Shown here: positions 13,289 through 20,771 of the stretch, one piece after another
Numbering within the stretch: the stretch's first letter is position 1
Layout of the letters: each line of letters begins with the position of its first letter
DNA from: a virus
Length of the DNA stretch: 32,592 nucleotides
IMG/VR virus record: IMGVR_UViG_3300002180_000040
Coordinates: 1 to 32,592 of that record
Strand: one strand, 5' to 3'
Position numbers and translations under genes: made by a program
The notes under the pieces: model-generated
The model's database searches: none
What the model was told of the DNA's origin: nothing
The model's input: only the letters and a program-made list of their open reading frames with translations

Positions 13289-14746
13289 ATGATTGATAAT
13301 AGCAAATTTTTAAAAGAGGATTTTTTTATAGGAAAGTATTTAGATATTGACGCTAAAGAGGAGGTAAAAAAGGAGGCTAAAGCCGAGGTAGTCTCAGAAA
13401 ATAAAAAATCTTGGAAAGATATTTACGGGTTTATACATCAAGTAAACCGCTCTGGTAGACCTTGGACGAGTGCCGACGTAATTAATATGTGTGAAATACA
13501 TTTAGTATCTGAGAAAAAAGTAAAGGCAGCTTTCGAGAAAATATTTAAAGAGAATAAGGACGAGTACGGTATTGTAGATAAACCCGAAATTTATAAGGTC
13601 GAGGTATGGCTTAAAAAAAACTGGGACTTTGCAGAGAATGAAATAACTCAGGTTACTGAAATTAAAGAGAAAAAAGATAAAATTTTCGAGCCTCTTAATG
13701 TAGACTCAATCTATAGAAAATTACAGCACGTTAATTTTAAATTTCCTTTCGATAAATTAAAGAGTCTTTTTAAATCCGATTTCGTAGAAAAATATAATCC
13801 TTTTATAGATTATTTTGAGAGCCTGGATCCTTGGGACGGTAAAACCGATTACATAACAGAGCTAGCTAATTACGCTCAGGTAGAGGATCAGGATTTTTAT
13901 GTAACTCAATTTAAAAAAGCTCTCGTACGTTGTATAGGTTGCGGTCTATATAATAAAGAAAATCGTATTGTTTTCGTTTTTGTAGGAGAAAAGCAGAGCA
14001 CCGGTAAAAGTACTTTTATACGTTTCCTTAATCCTTTCGGAGCTAAATATTATACAGAGGCTCCGCTCCATAATAATAAAGACTCTAGTTTTTCTCTAGC
14101 TGAAAATTTCATATACAATTTAGAGGAGCTCGCTAGTCTCTCAAATATCGACGTTAATAGATTAAAAAGTATTATATCTATGGCAAGTATTAAGGAGAGA
14201 AAAGCCTACGCTCGGGACGTAGTAGAACAGCCCCGGAGGGTTAATTTTTTCGCGTCTACTAATAAGAACGAATTTTTAACAGATACCGAGAATACGCGTT
14301 GGCTTTGTTTTAACTTGGAGTCTATGGACTGGGGCTACTCCAAAAAAGTAGATATAAATAAAGTTTGGGCTCAGGCTTTTGCACTTTATAAAGATCCAAA
14401 ATTTAGCGACCAATTAACAAAAGAGGAGGCAGAGTTTCGAGATAAAAAGAATAAAGGTTATGAGATTAACGATTACGAAAAGGAGCTAATAAAGCGATAT
14501 TTTCAAGTCTGCGAACCGTCAGAGGGAGCGTTTTTTTCTAACGCGGATATACTCGAAATTCTACAGGCTGACGGTACAAAAAATTTAAACTCTAGATTTA
14601 TAGGTAAAAACATGGTACAGCTCGGTTTTGAGCGCGGATTACGTAAAATAAATAATCATCCAGTACGCGGATATTTCGCAAAAAGAACGACCGAGGATTA
14701 TAAAACGGAGGAAATTAAAACTAAAAAAGGTAAAAAGCCATTTTAA
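13289..14746 (+). CDS. VapE-type SF3 replicative helicase
   Basis: The 485-residue protein belongs to the virulence-associated E family. Walker A is VFVGEKQSTGKSTF at 230-243, and a Walker B-like IYNLEEL lies at 275-281. The SF3-type sensor RVNFFASTN is at 317-325, followed by TENTRWLCFNLE with a likely arginine finger. The N-terminal 130 residues are a separate charged region. The last 90 residues (NADILEILQADG, FIGKNMVQLGFERGLRK, NHPVRGYFAKR) look like a winged-helix DNA-binding domain that could bind the repeats starting 4 bp after the stop. VapE proteins of satellites and phages act as replication initiators. The C-terminus KKGKKPF is basic. Confidence 0.82.
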   Translation: MIDNSKFLKEDFFIGKYLDIDAKEEVKKEAKAEVVSENKKSWKDIYGFIHQVNRSGRPWTSADVINMCEIHLVSEKKVKAAFEKIFKENKDEYGIVDKPEIYKVEVWLKKNWDFAENEITQVTEIKEKKDKIFEPLNVDSIYRKLQHVNFKFPFDKLKSLFKSDFVEKYNPFIDYFESLDPWDGKTDYITELANYAQVEDQDFYVTQFKKALVRCIGCGLYNKENRIVFVFVGEKQSTGKSTFIRFLNPFGAKYYTEAPLHNNKDSSFSLAENFIYNLEELASLSNIDVNRLKSIISMASIKERKAYARDVVEQPRRVNFFASTNKNEFLTDTENTRWLCFNLESMDWGYSKKVDINKVWAQAFALYKDPKFSDQLTKEEAEFRDKKNKGYEINDYEKELIKRYFQVCEPSEGAFFSNADILEILQADGTKNLNSRFIGKNMVQLGFERGLRKINNHPVRGYFAKRTTEDYKTEEIKTKKGKKPF

Positions 14747-14749
14747 AAA

Positions 14750-15054
14750 GTTACGTTAGAAAATGCTAATGTAACCAAATAACAGCCGGGTTACATTAAA
14801 AGTTACATTATAAGGATAGTTAATGTAACCTATAACTAACTAAAAACCAATATATTAAACTATGGTTACATCAGTTACATTAAAAATGACAAAACGGAAG
14901 GATTACAACGTACGCACTATATATACTACTATATATAATAATAATATTAAAGTTGCTATATTTAATGTAACTAATGTAACCGCCTTGTATCTTATTGTAA
15001 ATCAACTAATTACAGGTTACATCATTAATGTAACCTTAATGTAACTAATGTAAC
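14750..15054. repeat. Iteron-like cluster of 13 nine-base repeats around an AT-rich core; candidate replication origin
   Basis: The motif TAATGTAAC, or its complement GTTACATTA, occurs at 14767, 14790, 14802, 14821, 14874, 14963, 14972, 15026, 15037 and 15046. Variants are GTTACGTTA at 14750 and GTTACATCA at 14865 and 15016. Eight of the copies extend to ten bases (TAATGTAACC). Seven lie left and six right of an A/T-rich stretch (about 14918-14960) that includes 22 consecutive A/T bases at 14930-14951. Many copies are spaced 9-12 bp, about one helix turn. GGTTACAT and ATGTAACC form an inverted pair at 15015-15035. The cluster starts 4 bp after the VapE helicase gene. Iterons flanking an AT-rich core beside an SF3 helicase gene is the layout of satellite-phage origins. 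A regulator operator array is the main alternative. The stretch 14747-15077 holds no other convincing gene. Confidence 0.75.
14862..15044 (+). CDS. Doubtful 60-residue ORF inside the repeat cluster
   Basis: An open frame of 60 codons starts 6 nt after AACCAATATATT (14845-14856), a variant of the genome's leader element, which argues for translation. However, much of the product is simply the translation of the repeats (VTSVTL, NVTNVTA, INVTLM). The centre is the AT-rich core (IYTTIYNNNIKV). Most likely it is a by-product of the origin sequence, though a short translated leader through the origin is possible. Confidence 0.2.
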   Translation: MVTSVTLKMTKRKDYNVRTIYTTIYNNNIKVAIFNVTNVTALYLIVNQLITGYIINVTLM

Positions 15055-15077
15055 CCTAATCATAAAAACTATATAAA

Positions 15078-15734
15078 ATGTTTAAAAACAGCGAGTTAAC
15101 GGAGTCAGAGGCAAAAATTCAAGCGGATAGCTATACTTGGTTTCATAATACTTACCCTCATCTACGCGGATTACTTTACCACGTACCGAACGGGGAGAAA
15201 AGAGAGCCAATCGTAGCGAAAAAATTACAGGCTATGGGGGTAGTACCGGGAGTCCCGGATATGCCTTTTCACTATAGAGGTAAAACTCATTTTTTTGAGT
15301 TTAAAAAACCTAAAACAGGGAAAGCCTCAGACGCTCAGAAAAAAGTACATAAAGCTTTAGAGGATCAGGATTTTTTAATTTGGATGCCTGAGAGTGTAGA
15401 GGAGTTTCAAAAAGTAATTAAAAATATAATTGAAATTAAAAATCCGCTTTTTACAAATGGAGTTACAAAAGAGGATTATTATTATAGACATAAAATTTTT
15501 GATTATCTTTATAACCTCGGGGACGCCGAGCTAGTATTAATAAATGATATTTGCGAGGAGGATACCCAACAGAGATTTATAAATATAATTAGCGAGTTTA
15601 TGAATGAAAACTACGACTCTCTCTCTAAGTTTTCAATATTATTTACTCCTGATTTTAAAGCTTTCTATAAAAAATTAGACGGCTCAGACAGAGAGATAAT
15701 TTATAAAGGGAGTAGTATAGTACAGAATTACTAA
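15078..15734 (+). CDS. VRR-NUC domain nuclease with C-terminal extension
   Basis: The first 110 residues match the VRR-NUC fold of phage nucleases: ESEAKIQ near 10-16, LLYHVPNGEKR (32-42), GVPDM with D61, and FFEFKKPK with E74 and K76. DAQKK (Q87) and a closing WMPESVEEF follow. This is the PD-(D/E)xK active-site layout. Stand-alone VRR-NUC proteins of phages are often about 100-130 residues long; this one has a further 105-residue, acidic, helical part of unknown role. It may cut branched or nicked DNA at the end of replication or during packaging. It lies 24 bp after the last origin repeat and 21 bp before the terminase small subunit gene. Confidence 0.75.
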   Translation: MFKNSELTESEAKIQADSYTWFHNTYPHLRGLLYHVPNGEKREPIVAKKLQAMGVVPGVPDMPFHYRGKTHFFEFKKPKTGKASDAQKKVHKALEDQDFLIWMPESVEEFQKVIKNIIEIKNPLFTNGVTKEDYYYRHKIFDYLYNLGDAELVLINDICEEDTQQRFINIISEFMNENYDSLSKFSILFTPDFKAFYKKLDGSDREIIYKGSSIVQNY

Positions 15735-15755
15735 AGTAGTTATTAATAGTTAATT

Positions 15756-16100
15756 ATGCCAGTAGGAAAAAAATACGGAGGACGTCAAAAAGGAACCGAG
15801 AACAAAGTAACTAAAGATATTAGAGCTATGTTTAAATCTTTGGTAGAGAATAATTTAGAAGATTTACAGGACGACATAGATAAATTAAAAGGGACTGAGC
15901 GCGTAAAGTATACGCTCGAAATGGCTAAATTTTGTATACCTACTTTAAAATCTGTAGATTATAAAGGAGACGTAGAGGTAACGGCTAAACGTCGTATAAC
16001 TTTCGTCGATAAATCTAAAGCTCCTCAGGAGCCTATAGTAATTATTAAAGATAAACCGGAGGAGGATTTTATACCTCCCAGTAATGAGCCAATATTTTAA
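15756..16100 (+). CDS. Probable terminase small subunit
   Basis: The 114-residue protein starts with GGRQKGTENKVTKDIRAMFKSLVENNLEDLQDDIDKL and continues KGTERVKYTLEMAKFCIPTLKSVDY. This 'GRxKGTxNK...' opening with a helical middle is the form seen in small terminase subunits of Bacteroidota phages and prophages. The C-terminal part is extended, acidic and proline-rich. It would recognise phage DNA and hand it to the large subunit, whose gene begins 2 bp later. It opens the late region. No promoter with consensus boxes is visible just upstream, so late transcription may begin further back or use a phage-modified mechanism. Confidence 0.7.
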   Translation: MPVGKKYGGRQKGTENKVTKDIRAMFKSLVENNLEDLQDDIDKLKGTERVKYTLEMAKFCIPTLKSVDYKGDVEVTAKRRITFVDKSKAPQEPIVIIKDKPEEDFIPPSNEPIF

Positions 16101-16102
16101 GT

Positions 16103-17392
16103 ATGGAGGAGGAGGACGTAATATTTTCGGATAAATATTTACCGCTTTTCAATTTACTAGAGGAGGATAACCCGGCTTTAAAAGAAGTCGATACCGTTTT
16201 AATATCAGGAGGGAGAGACTCCGGTAAAACTTTCGGCTTAGGTTGTTTCGTTGGTACCGCTGCCTCAGATTTTAACCATAGGATTTTATATACTCGTCAG
16301 ACTATGGCTAGTACTTCTAACTCAATTACTAAAGCTTTAAAATTACGTCTCGAACTTCTAGGGCTCGATACCGATTTTGTTTTCGCTAATAACGAGTACA
16401 GCTCTAAAACGTGCGACGGTTGTATCTCGATTACCGGACAAAAGACGAGCACCGGGACAGATACCGCTAAACTAAAATCTATAGAGAATTACTCTATTTT
16501 TGTAACGGACGAGGGGGAGGAGCTCGTAAGCTTTGAGGACTGGAAAAAAATTAAAAGATCTATTAGAGCTCAGGACGTACAATGTCTTAGTATAATTTCG
16601 TTTAACCCTCCTAGTAAAAGTCATTGGTTATATAAAGAATACTATACAGATATACCGCCGGGGTTTAATGGAATTAAAGGAAACGTTTTATATATTCATA
16701 CTACATATTTAGACAATGGTAAAGAAAACATGGCTCTCCATAACTGGAACGAATACGAGGAGCTGCGGAAAGCGTACGAGTATTATTTAGCTACTCCTGA
16801 GACTGACCGAGATTTATTACCTAGGACAGTTAAAAAAATGTATGAGGAGTATAAAACTACTATTCTCGGAGGTTTCCGCAACGTAGCCGAGGGAGTAATT
16901 TTCGAGTACACTATCGGAGAGTATGTAGCTCCGGAGTATGGAGAGGTTATCGGAGCGGATCAGGGCTGGACACACCCTAGCGCATTTGTAAAAATGAATG
17001 TAGATAAAAAGCGTAAGCGAGTTTACGCTAAAGAAATATTTTATAAAACCAATTCGACGGAGGGAGATATTTATAATAGTATCGGAGCTGACGTCGGTAA
17101 TACTCGTATATGGTGCGACAATGCCGCCGCGCTATTCATTAGAAATTTAAAGAATAAAGGACTAAATATTAAGGGCTGCAAAAAACCTAAAATAAAAGAT
17201 AGTATTTTAGCTATGCTCGGTTACGAGTGGATTATAGATCCAGGATCTACAAATTTACAGACGGAGCTAGATAATTATCGTTGGGCTGACAAAAATAAAG
17301 AGGAGCCTATAGACGACTGGAACCACGCTATAGACGGAATGAGATACGGGTTTACTCATAAAATAAATGAGCGCGTACCTCAGCTATTATAA
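16103..17392 (+). CDS. terL: Terminase large subunit (PBSX/Terminase_3-like)
   Basis: The 429-residue protein has the packaging ATPase motifs. Walker A is SGGRDSGKTF at 35-44, and the Walker B SIFVTDEGEEL has D136 and E137. The motif LSIISFNPPSKSHW, near 170, is the coupling region. The C-terminal nuclease domain begins with GADQGWTHPSAFV near 275 and contains IWCDNAA and DDWNHAIDGMRYG, supplying the acidic metal-binding residues. The order and length fit the PBSX-type large terminase. It drives DNA into the prohead and cuts concatemers. It directly follows the small subunit and is followed by two tiny genes and the tail module rather than by the portal, which lies 11 kb downstream. Confidence 0.92.
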   Translation: MEEEDVIFSDKYLPLFNLLEEDNPALKEVDTVLISGGRDSGKTFGLGCFVGTAASDFNHRILYTRQTMASTSNSITKALKLRLELLGLDTDFVFANNEYSSKTCDGCISITGQKTSTGTDTAKLKSIENYSIFVTDEGEELVSFEDWKKIKRSIRAQDVQCLSIISFNPPSKSHWLYKEYYTDIPPGFNGIKGNVLYIHTTYLDNGKENMALHNWNEYEELRKAYEYYLATPETDRDLLPRTVKKMYEEYKTTILGGFRNVAEGVIFEYTIGEYVAPEYGEVIGADQGWTHPSAFVKMNVDKKRKRVYAKEIFYKTNSTEGDIYNSIGADVGNTRIWCDNAAALFIRNLKNKGLNIKGCKKPKIKDSILAMLGYEWIIDPGSTNLQTELDNYRWADKNKEEPIDDWNHAIDGMRYGFTHKINERVPQLL

Positions 17393-17409
17393 ATTTAAAA
17401 ATCATCATC

Positions 17410-17613
17410 ATGAAAAAACAAAAAGTACAGATTAAGGATTTAAAGAGAAACCATATCCGACAACATTTAAAAATAGTACACCCGTTTTTAAATCGGGAGT
17501 TTAGAAAATTGAAAGCTACGGAGCTCGATAGTAAAAAAGTTTTTACGGAGCTTTTCGGGTCTGAGAAATTCGCAGCGTATAAACTCCGCGCTATTTTCGA
17601 GTATCAAATGTAA
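17410..17613 (+). CDS. Small basic protein, unknown function (67 aa)
   Basis: The product is strongly basic (MKKQKVQIKDLKRNHIRQHLK, NREFRKLKATEL) and seems helical. It lies 17 bp after the large terminase and 4 bp before the next small gene. Position and charge would suit a DNA-packaging accessory or a head-associated peptide, but no family is recognised. Confidence 0.5.
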   Translation: MKKQKVQIKDLKRNHIRQHLKIVHPFLNREFRKLKATELDSKKVFTELFGSEKFAAYKLRAIFEYQM

Positions 17614-17617
17614 AATT

Positions 17618-17755
17618 ATGAACACTTATTTAACAGCTAATTTAGACGGCTCCTATAATAGCACTCGTATAGAGGCTAGGACATACGCCGAGGCAGAAAC
17701 TCAGAAACCTGAGGGAGTCCGTATTATAGGAATACTCGTAGCGGAAACGGATTAA
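17618..17755 (+). CDS. Small protein, unknown function (45 aa)
   Basis: The frame encodes MNTYLTANLDGSYNSTRIEARTYAEAETQ, ending GVRIIGILVAETD. It fills the gap between the 67-residue and 209-residue genes, with only 4 and 5 bp spacers. The alternation of strands and one helix resembles small beta-beta-alpha phage proteins, but no function can be given. The codon pattern (C before G) matches its neighbours, which supports its being a real gene. Confidence 0.5.
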   Translation: MNTYLTANLDGSYNSTRIEARTYAEAETQKPEGVRIIGILVAETD

Positions 17756-17760
17756 AGACT

Positions 17761-18390
17761 ATGAATTTTATTAAAAAGAAAATATATAAATCTAAAAACG
17801 ATATACCCTACTTTAAATTTTTAGAGTTTTCGGAAATTATCGAGTCCCAGTCTCAGGCGTTTATTATCTCGGAAACGGTTAGGCTTTTTAACCCGGAGAG
17901 TATAGAGGATTTTTCTGTAGCAATTAAAACGGAGGCTCCGTTTCGTCCTAACTTTAAATTAGATTTAGATTTTAAAGCTGCCGGTACTTTTATCGACGCG
18001 GATACCTTTTATACTGACAAAGAGTATAGAGATTTTTTTAAATTAGTATTAAAGCGTAAATATTTCTTTAAAAAGATTAACTTTGAAAATATAAGTTTAG
18101 CGGAGGCGGAGTATATTATAGCTCAATTTTCTCAACTTAAAAACGATCTTAAACAGAGTTACGAGTATTTATATAATCCTCCTATTAGGAATGTAGGTAA
18201 AGAAATGAGCCCCGGAGGTTTGGAGCGCGAGGCTTTCGCTGAACATTACGGAGCTTATATAGAAATGATTTACGTACTTTGTAAAGGAGACTTTACAAAA
18301 TTCGAGGAGGTTGTAGCTTGGGACTTGCACCGGTTTTTATTTCAATCGGAGTATTTAATACGAAAGCGAGATATAGAAAATATAAAATAG
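17761..18390 (+). CDS. Putative tail-module structural or assembly protein (209 aa)
   Basis: The protein is mixed alpha/beta, with FLEFSEIIESQSQAFIISETVRLFNPE at the start. It continues with YTDKEYRDFFKLVLKRKYFFKKINFENISLAEAEYIIAQF and a helical C-terminus including EHYGAYIEMIYVLCKGDFTKFEEVVAWDLHRFLFQSEYLI. The C-terminal part resembles the helical proteins that take the tail-assembly chaperone place in some Bacteroidota phages. It begins the tail module, before the terminator-like and gp10-like genes. The assignment is weak and rests on position and general fold. Confidence 0.4.
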   Translation: MNFIKKKIYKSKNDIPYFKFLEFSEIIESQSQAFIISETVRLFNPESIEDFSVAIKTEAPFRPNFKLDLDFKAAGTFIDADTFYTDKEYRDFFKLVLKRKYFFKKINFENISLAEAEYIIAQFSQLKNDLKQSYEYLYNPPIRNVGKEMSPGGLEREAFAEHYGAYIEMIYVLCKGDFTKFEEVVAWDLHRFLFQSEYLIRKRDIENIK

Positions 18391-18398
18391 TTTAAATT

Positions 18399-18854
18399 AT
18401 GGCTAACGAAATATCTAGGATTAACAAATTTATAACGGACGAGTATAATAAAAACGAGCTCGTTAATACTATCTCGGTAGTACCAACTTTACAGCTCGAT
18501 TTAAACAAAGAAAATATTTATCCTCTCGTAAATATTGATATGACTAATACGGAAATAGAGGAGCAAGTAATTACAGTTTATTTTACTATGACAATTCTAC
18601 AGCAGAGAGATACGCGCCCGGTTAAAACGGACTCTAAATTATTATTAGACGACAATTATATAGATAATATTAACGAGACTAACTCTATAGCTCAGAGATT
18701 TATAAACGTATTACTTACGCAAAATAACGAGGAGCTAATAGAAATAGATACGCTTTCCAATTTGAAAATATTAAAGAAATGGAAAGGCGGAAAGCTAGAC
18801 GGAGTACAATTTACCATACAATTAACAATACCAAACAGAGGGGAAAGCTGTTAG
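18399..18854 (+). CDS. Putative tail terminator or neck protein (151 aa)
   Basis: The core ENIYPLVNIDMTNTEIEEQVITVYFTMTILQQRD is a beta-hairpin pattern seen in tail-terminator/neck proteins of Bacteroidota phages. A helix INETNSIAQRFINVLLTQ and a last strand GVQFTIQLTIPNRG follow. The size (about 150 residues) and the place directly before gp10-like proteins are also typical. It probably forms the ring that stops tail-tube growth or joins tail to head. No catalytic residues are expected. The function is inferred from position and strand pattern. Confidence 0.45.
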   Translation: MANEISRINKFITDEYNKNELVNTISVVPTLQLDLNKENIYPLVNIDMTNTEIEEQVITVYFTMTILQQRDTRPVKTDSKLLLDDNYIDNINETNSIAQRFINVLLTQNNEELIEIDTLSNLKILKKWKGGKLDGVQFTIQLTIPNRGESC

Positions 18855-18857
18855 ATT

Positions 18858-19262
18858 ATGCCGTTAACGGAGCTAGAAATACGAGCTATAGGAGCTAAGA
18901 TAGTACAAAAGTCTAAACGAGAGGCTCGGGTAGATACTGGGGCTCTTAAAAGGTCGATTTCTTTTTCCTATGTTCGTAAGATAATGATATTTAGGGAAAT
19001 GTATTACGGTCAGTACGGGACTAACTCTAATCTAGAGAAAAACGCTATAGCTATGGTACCGAACGGGGTACAATGGAAATTAATACGTACAGCTTTCGGA
19101 GGTAATACTCAGGAAATAGGGAGGACTAGGAACGGTCGAGCGACTCAGAGGACTATATTAAAAGGTTTAAATCGAGGAGCTAGTAATAATATAAAAGCTT
19201 TGATAGCTCGTAATAAGGCTAAAAAAGCTAAAGAGGCTTTAGAAAATGGCGAAAAGACGTAG
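18858..19262 (+). CDS. HK97 gp10-like tail-completion protein (first copy)
   Basis: The 134-residue protein contains AKIVQKSKREARVDTGALKRSISF, the 'DTGxLxxSI' signature of the HK97 gp10 family. MYYGQYG follows, and the C-terminus is highly basic (NKAKKAKEALENGEKT). Such proteins join or complete the tail at the neck. It overlaps the next gene by 17 bp, and that gene encodes a second protein with the same landmarks (DTG and YYGQ). This one is longer and more basic than its partner. Confidence 0.6.
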   Translation: MPLTELEIRAIGAKIVQKSKREARVDTGALKRSISFSYVRKIMIFREMYYGQYGTNSNLEKNAIAMVPNGVQWKLIRTAFGGNTQEIGRTRNGRATQRTILKGLNRGASNNIKALIARNKAKKAKEALENGEKT

Positions 19263-19572
19263 TAGAGCACAAATAGACGCGGACGCTATTATAAAAAAGG
19301 AGCTTAACGAGTTAGGCGAGAAAATTTATAATCAAGCTGTTAGAACTTCTCGGAGAGATACCGGGGTTTTACAGGATACCCAAAACTACATGGTTAAACC
19401 TGATACAGTTTTAACGGTTGCTCAGGTTTATTACGGTCAATGGAATTACCCGGCAGGCGTAACTAGCGGAGAAAAAAACGCTTTACTAATTGCAGTAAAA
19501 GAACATTTACCGGAGTCTACTAAAATTATAGTAACCGAGATTACAGACGAACTATTAAAAAATTTTAAATAA
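19246..19572 (+). CDS. HK97 gp10-like tail-completion protein (second copy)
   Basis: The 108-residue product has a helical N-terminus (DADAIIKKELNELGEKIYNQAVRT), then SRRDTGVLQDTQNY and VAQVYYGQWN. These are the same landmarks as in the protein encoded just before. It is probably a paralogue from tandem duplication that has diverged strongly. A heteromeric neck ring or separate neck and tail-completion roles are possible. It ends 2 bp before the 398-residue tail gene. Confidence 0.55.
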   Translation: MAKRRSRAQIDADAIIKKELNELGEKIYNQAVRTSRRDTGVLQDTQNYMVKPDTVLTVAQVYYGQWNYPAGVTSGEKNALLIAVKEHLPESTKIIVTEITDELLKNFK

Positions 19573-19574
19573 AA

Positions 19575-20771
19575 ATGGCAGCACCGACTACATTACCAAT
19601 AGGAGACAGAACTAAAATAGATAACGAGGAGCAAATAACTTTTATTAACTCTCCTGTACATTTAAGATTACAAAACGACACTACAGACAGCTCTATTATA
19701 TCTGTAGCGGTTTATCTTTGGATATGGAACGGAGCCCAAAATACCGCACTCGGAAAGCCTAACTTTACGTTAGAAAAAACTAAAGTAAGCGTTAACGACG
19801 ACTATATTAATTTACAGATAGCGGATTTAATAAAGTCTTATTTAGAAAACCCTTTAAACGCTCCTAATACTTTTCAGCCTAATTTTTATTACAATGAAGT
19901 AGACGCCCCGGCTATAACAGGACAGGGGGTTTTTTGGCAGATAGTAACGGACATAACCTCCGCAGCCGGGACGGTTAGAAAAAACTACGATACTAATTTC
20001 GCTACTCTCGGTTATCGTTGGAACTACGAGCAAAATATCGGAGTCGGTAATAATGGATTAACGCCTAACGGCTCTCTAGGATTTACCGAAACGGTTAATA
20101 AATGGTATAACCCTAAAATACATCATTATATTACTCAGGCGTTTAATTTAACTAACGAGATAGCAGACGCGACCTCCGCTAATATGATTACTCAGACGGA
20201 AGTAACGCCTCCTCCTAATTGGAGTAGATGCTCTAGGGATCCGTCTCTAATTGTGTTTTTAAATAAGCTCGGACTATGGGAAATGTTTACACCTCATGGA
20301 AAATTTACCGCTAGTACTGGGGTAGATTTCGAGACGTCTAGTATATCGTATAGGGATCCGTCTAGAGTAGATAATTCTTTTTTTCATTCTAAGCAGCGCG
20401 GAGCTATAGACGTTACTCAGTCTTACGTAATTAATACCGGCTCGTTAACGGAGGATATGGCGGCTACAGTAGAGGAGTTAATTTATAGTCCTCGTATCTA
20501 TTTAATCAGGTTTCAGGGAGACATACAGACTCCTGAGCGCGTAGGAATAACGGTAGATAGTACGCTCGTAACTGTAGACGACACTACTATAACGGTAGAT
20601 AATACTCCGGTAGGATTAGAGGACGTAGGGTTTTTTAAGACTAGCCAACAGATACCCGTAATAATTAAAGACTCCGATTTTTTAAGGAAAACGCGAGTAA
20701 ATGATAAAAACGAGGTTAACTATAATATTATGTTTGAGGAGACAAATAATAAAATTAATAACATTCGATAA
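19575..20771 (+). CDS. Tail structural protein, distal-tail or baseplate-like (398 aa)
   Basis: The protein is rich in beta strands and aromatic residues, with SPVHLRLQNDTTDSSIISVAVYLWIWNG near the start. LIVFLNKLGLWEMFTPHGKF in the middle is a motif I associate with conserved tail proteins of flavobacterial phages. Residues 326-346 are three heptads, TVDSTLV-TVDDTTI-TVDNTPV, encoded by a 21-bp triple repeat. The place between gp10-like genes and the large tip protein suggests a distal-tail or baseplate component. The gene starts 2 bp after its neighbour and ends immediately before the next gene. The family has no function known to me with certainty. Confidence 0.5.
   Translation: MAAPTTLPIGDRTKIDNEEQITFINSPVHLRLQNDTTDSSIISVAVYLWIWNGAQNTALGKPNFTLEKTKVSVNDDYINLQIADLIKSYLENPLNAPNTFQPNFYYNEVDAPAITGQGVFWQIVTDITSAAGTVRKNYDTNFATLGYRWNYEQNIGVGNNGLTPNGSLGFTETVNKWYNPKIHHYITQAFNLTNEIADATSANMITQTEVTPPPNWSRCSRDPSLIVFLNKLGLWEMFTPHGKFTASTGVDFETSSISYRDPSRVDNSFFHSKQRGAIDVTQSYVINTGSLTEDMAATVEELIYSPRIYLIRFQGDIQTPERVGITVDSTLVTVDDTTITVDNTPVGLEDVGFFKTSQQIPVIIKDSDFLRKTRVNDKNEVNYNIMFEETNNKINNIR
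20550..20612 (+). repeat. Three tandem 21-bp repeats within the 398-residue tail gene
   Basis: Three consecutive in-frame units of 21 bp encode TVDSTLV, TVDDTTI and TVDNTPV. The DNA copies differ at several third and variable positions (ACGGTAGATAGTACGCTCGTA against ACTGTAGACGACACTACTATA), so this is an old duplication under protein-level constraint. It probably forms a small beta-solenoid-like or linker strand stack. Confidence 0.6.

Noticed and set aside
14750-15054. CRISPR array
   Set aside because: Repeats are only 9-10 bp, occur in both orientations and have spacers of 0 to about 80 bp, which does not fit CRISPR structure.
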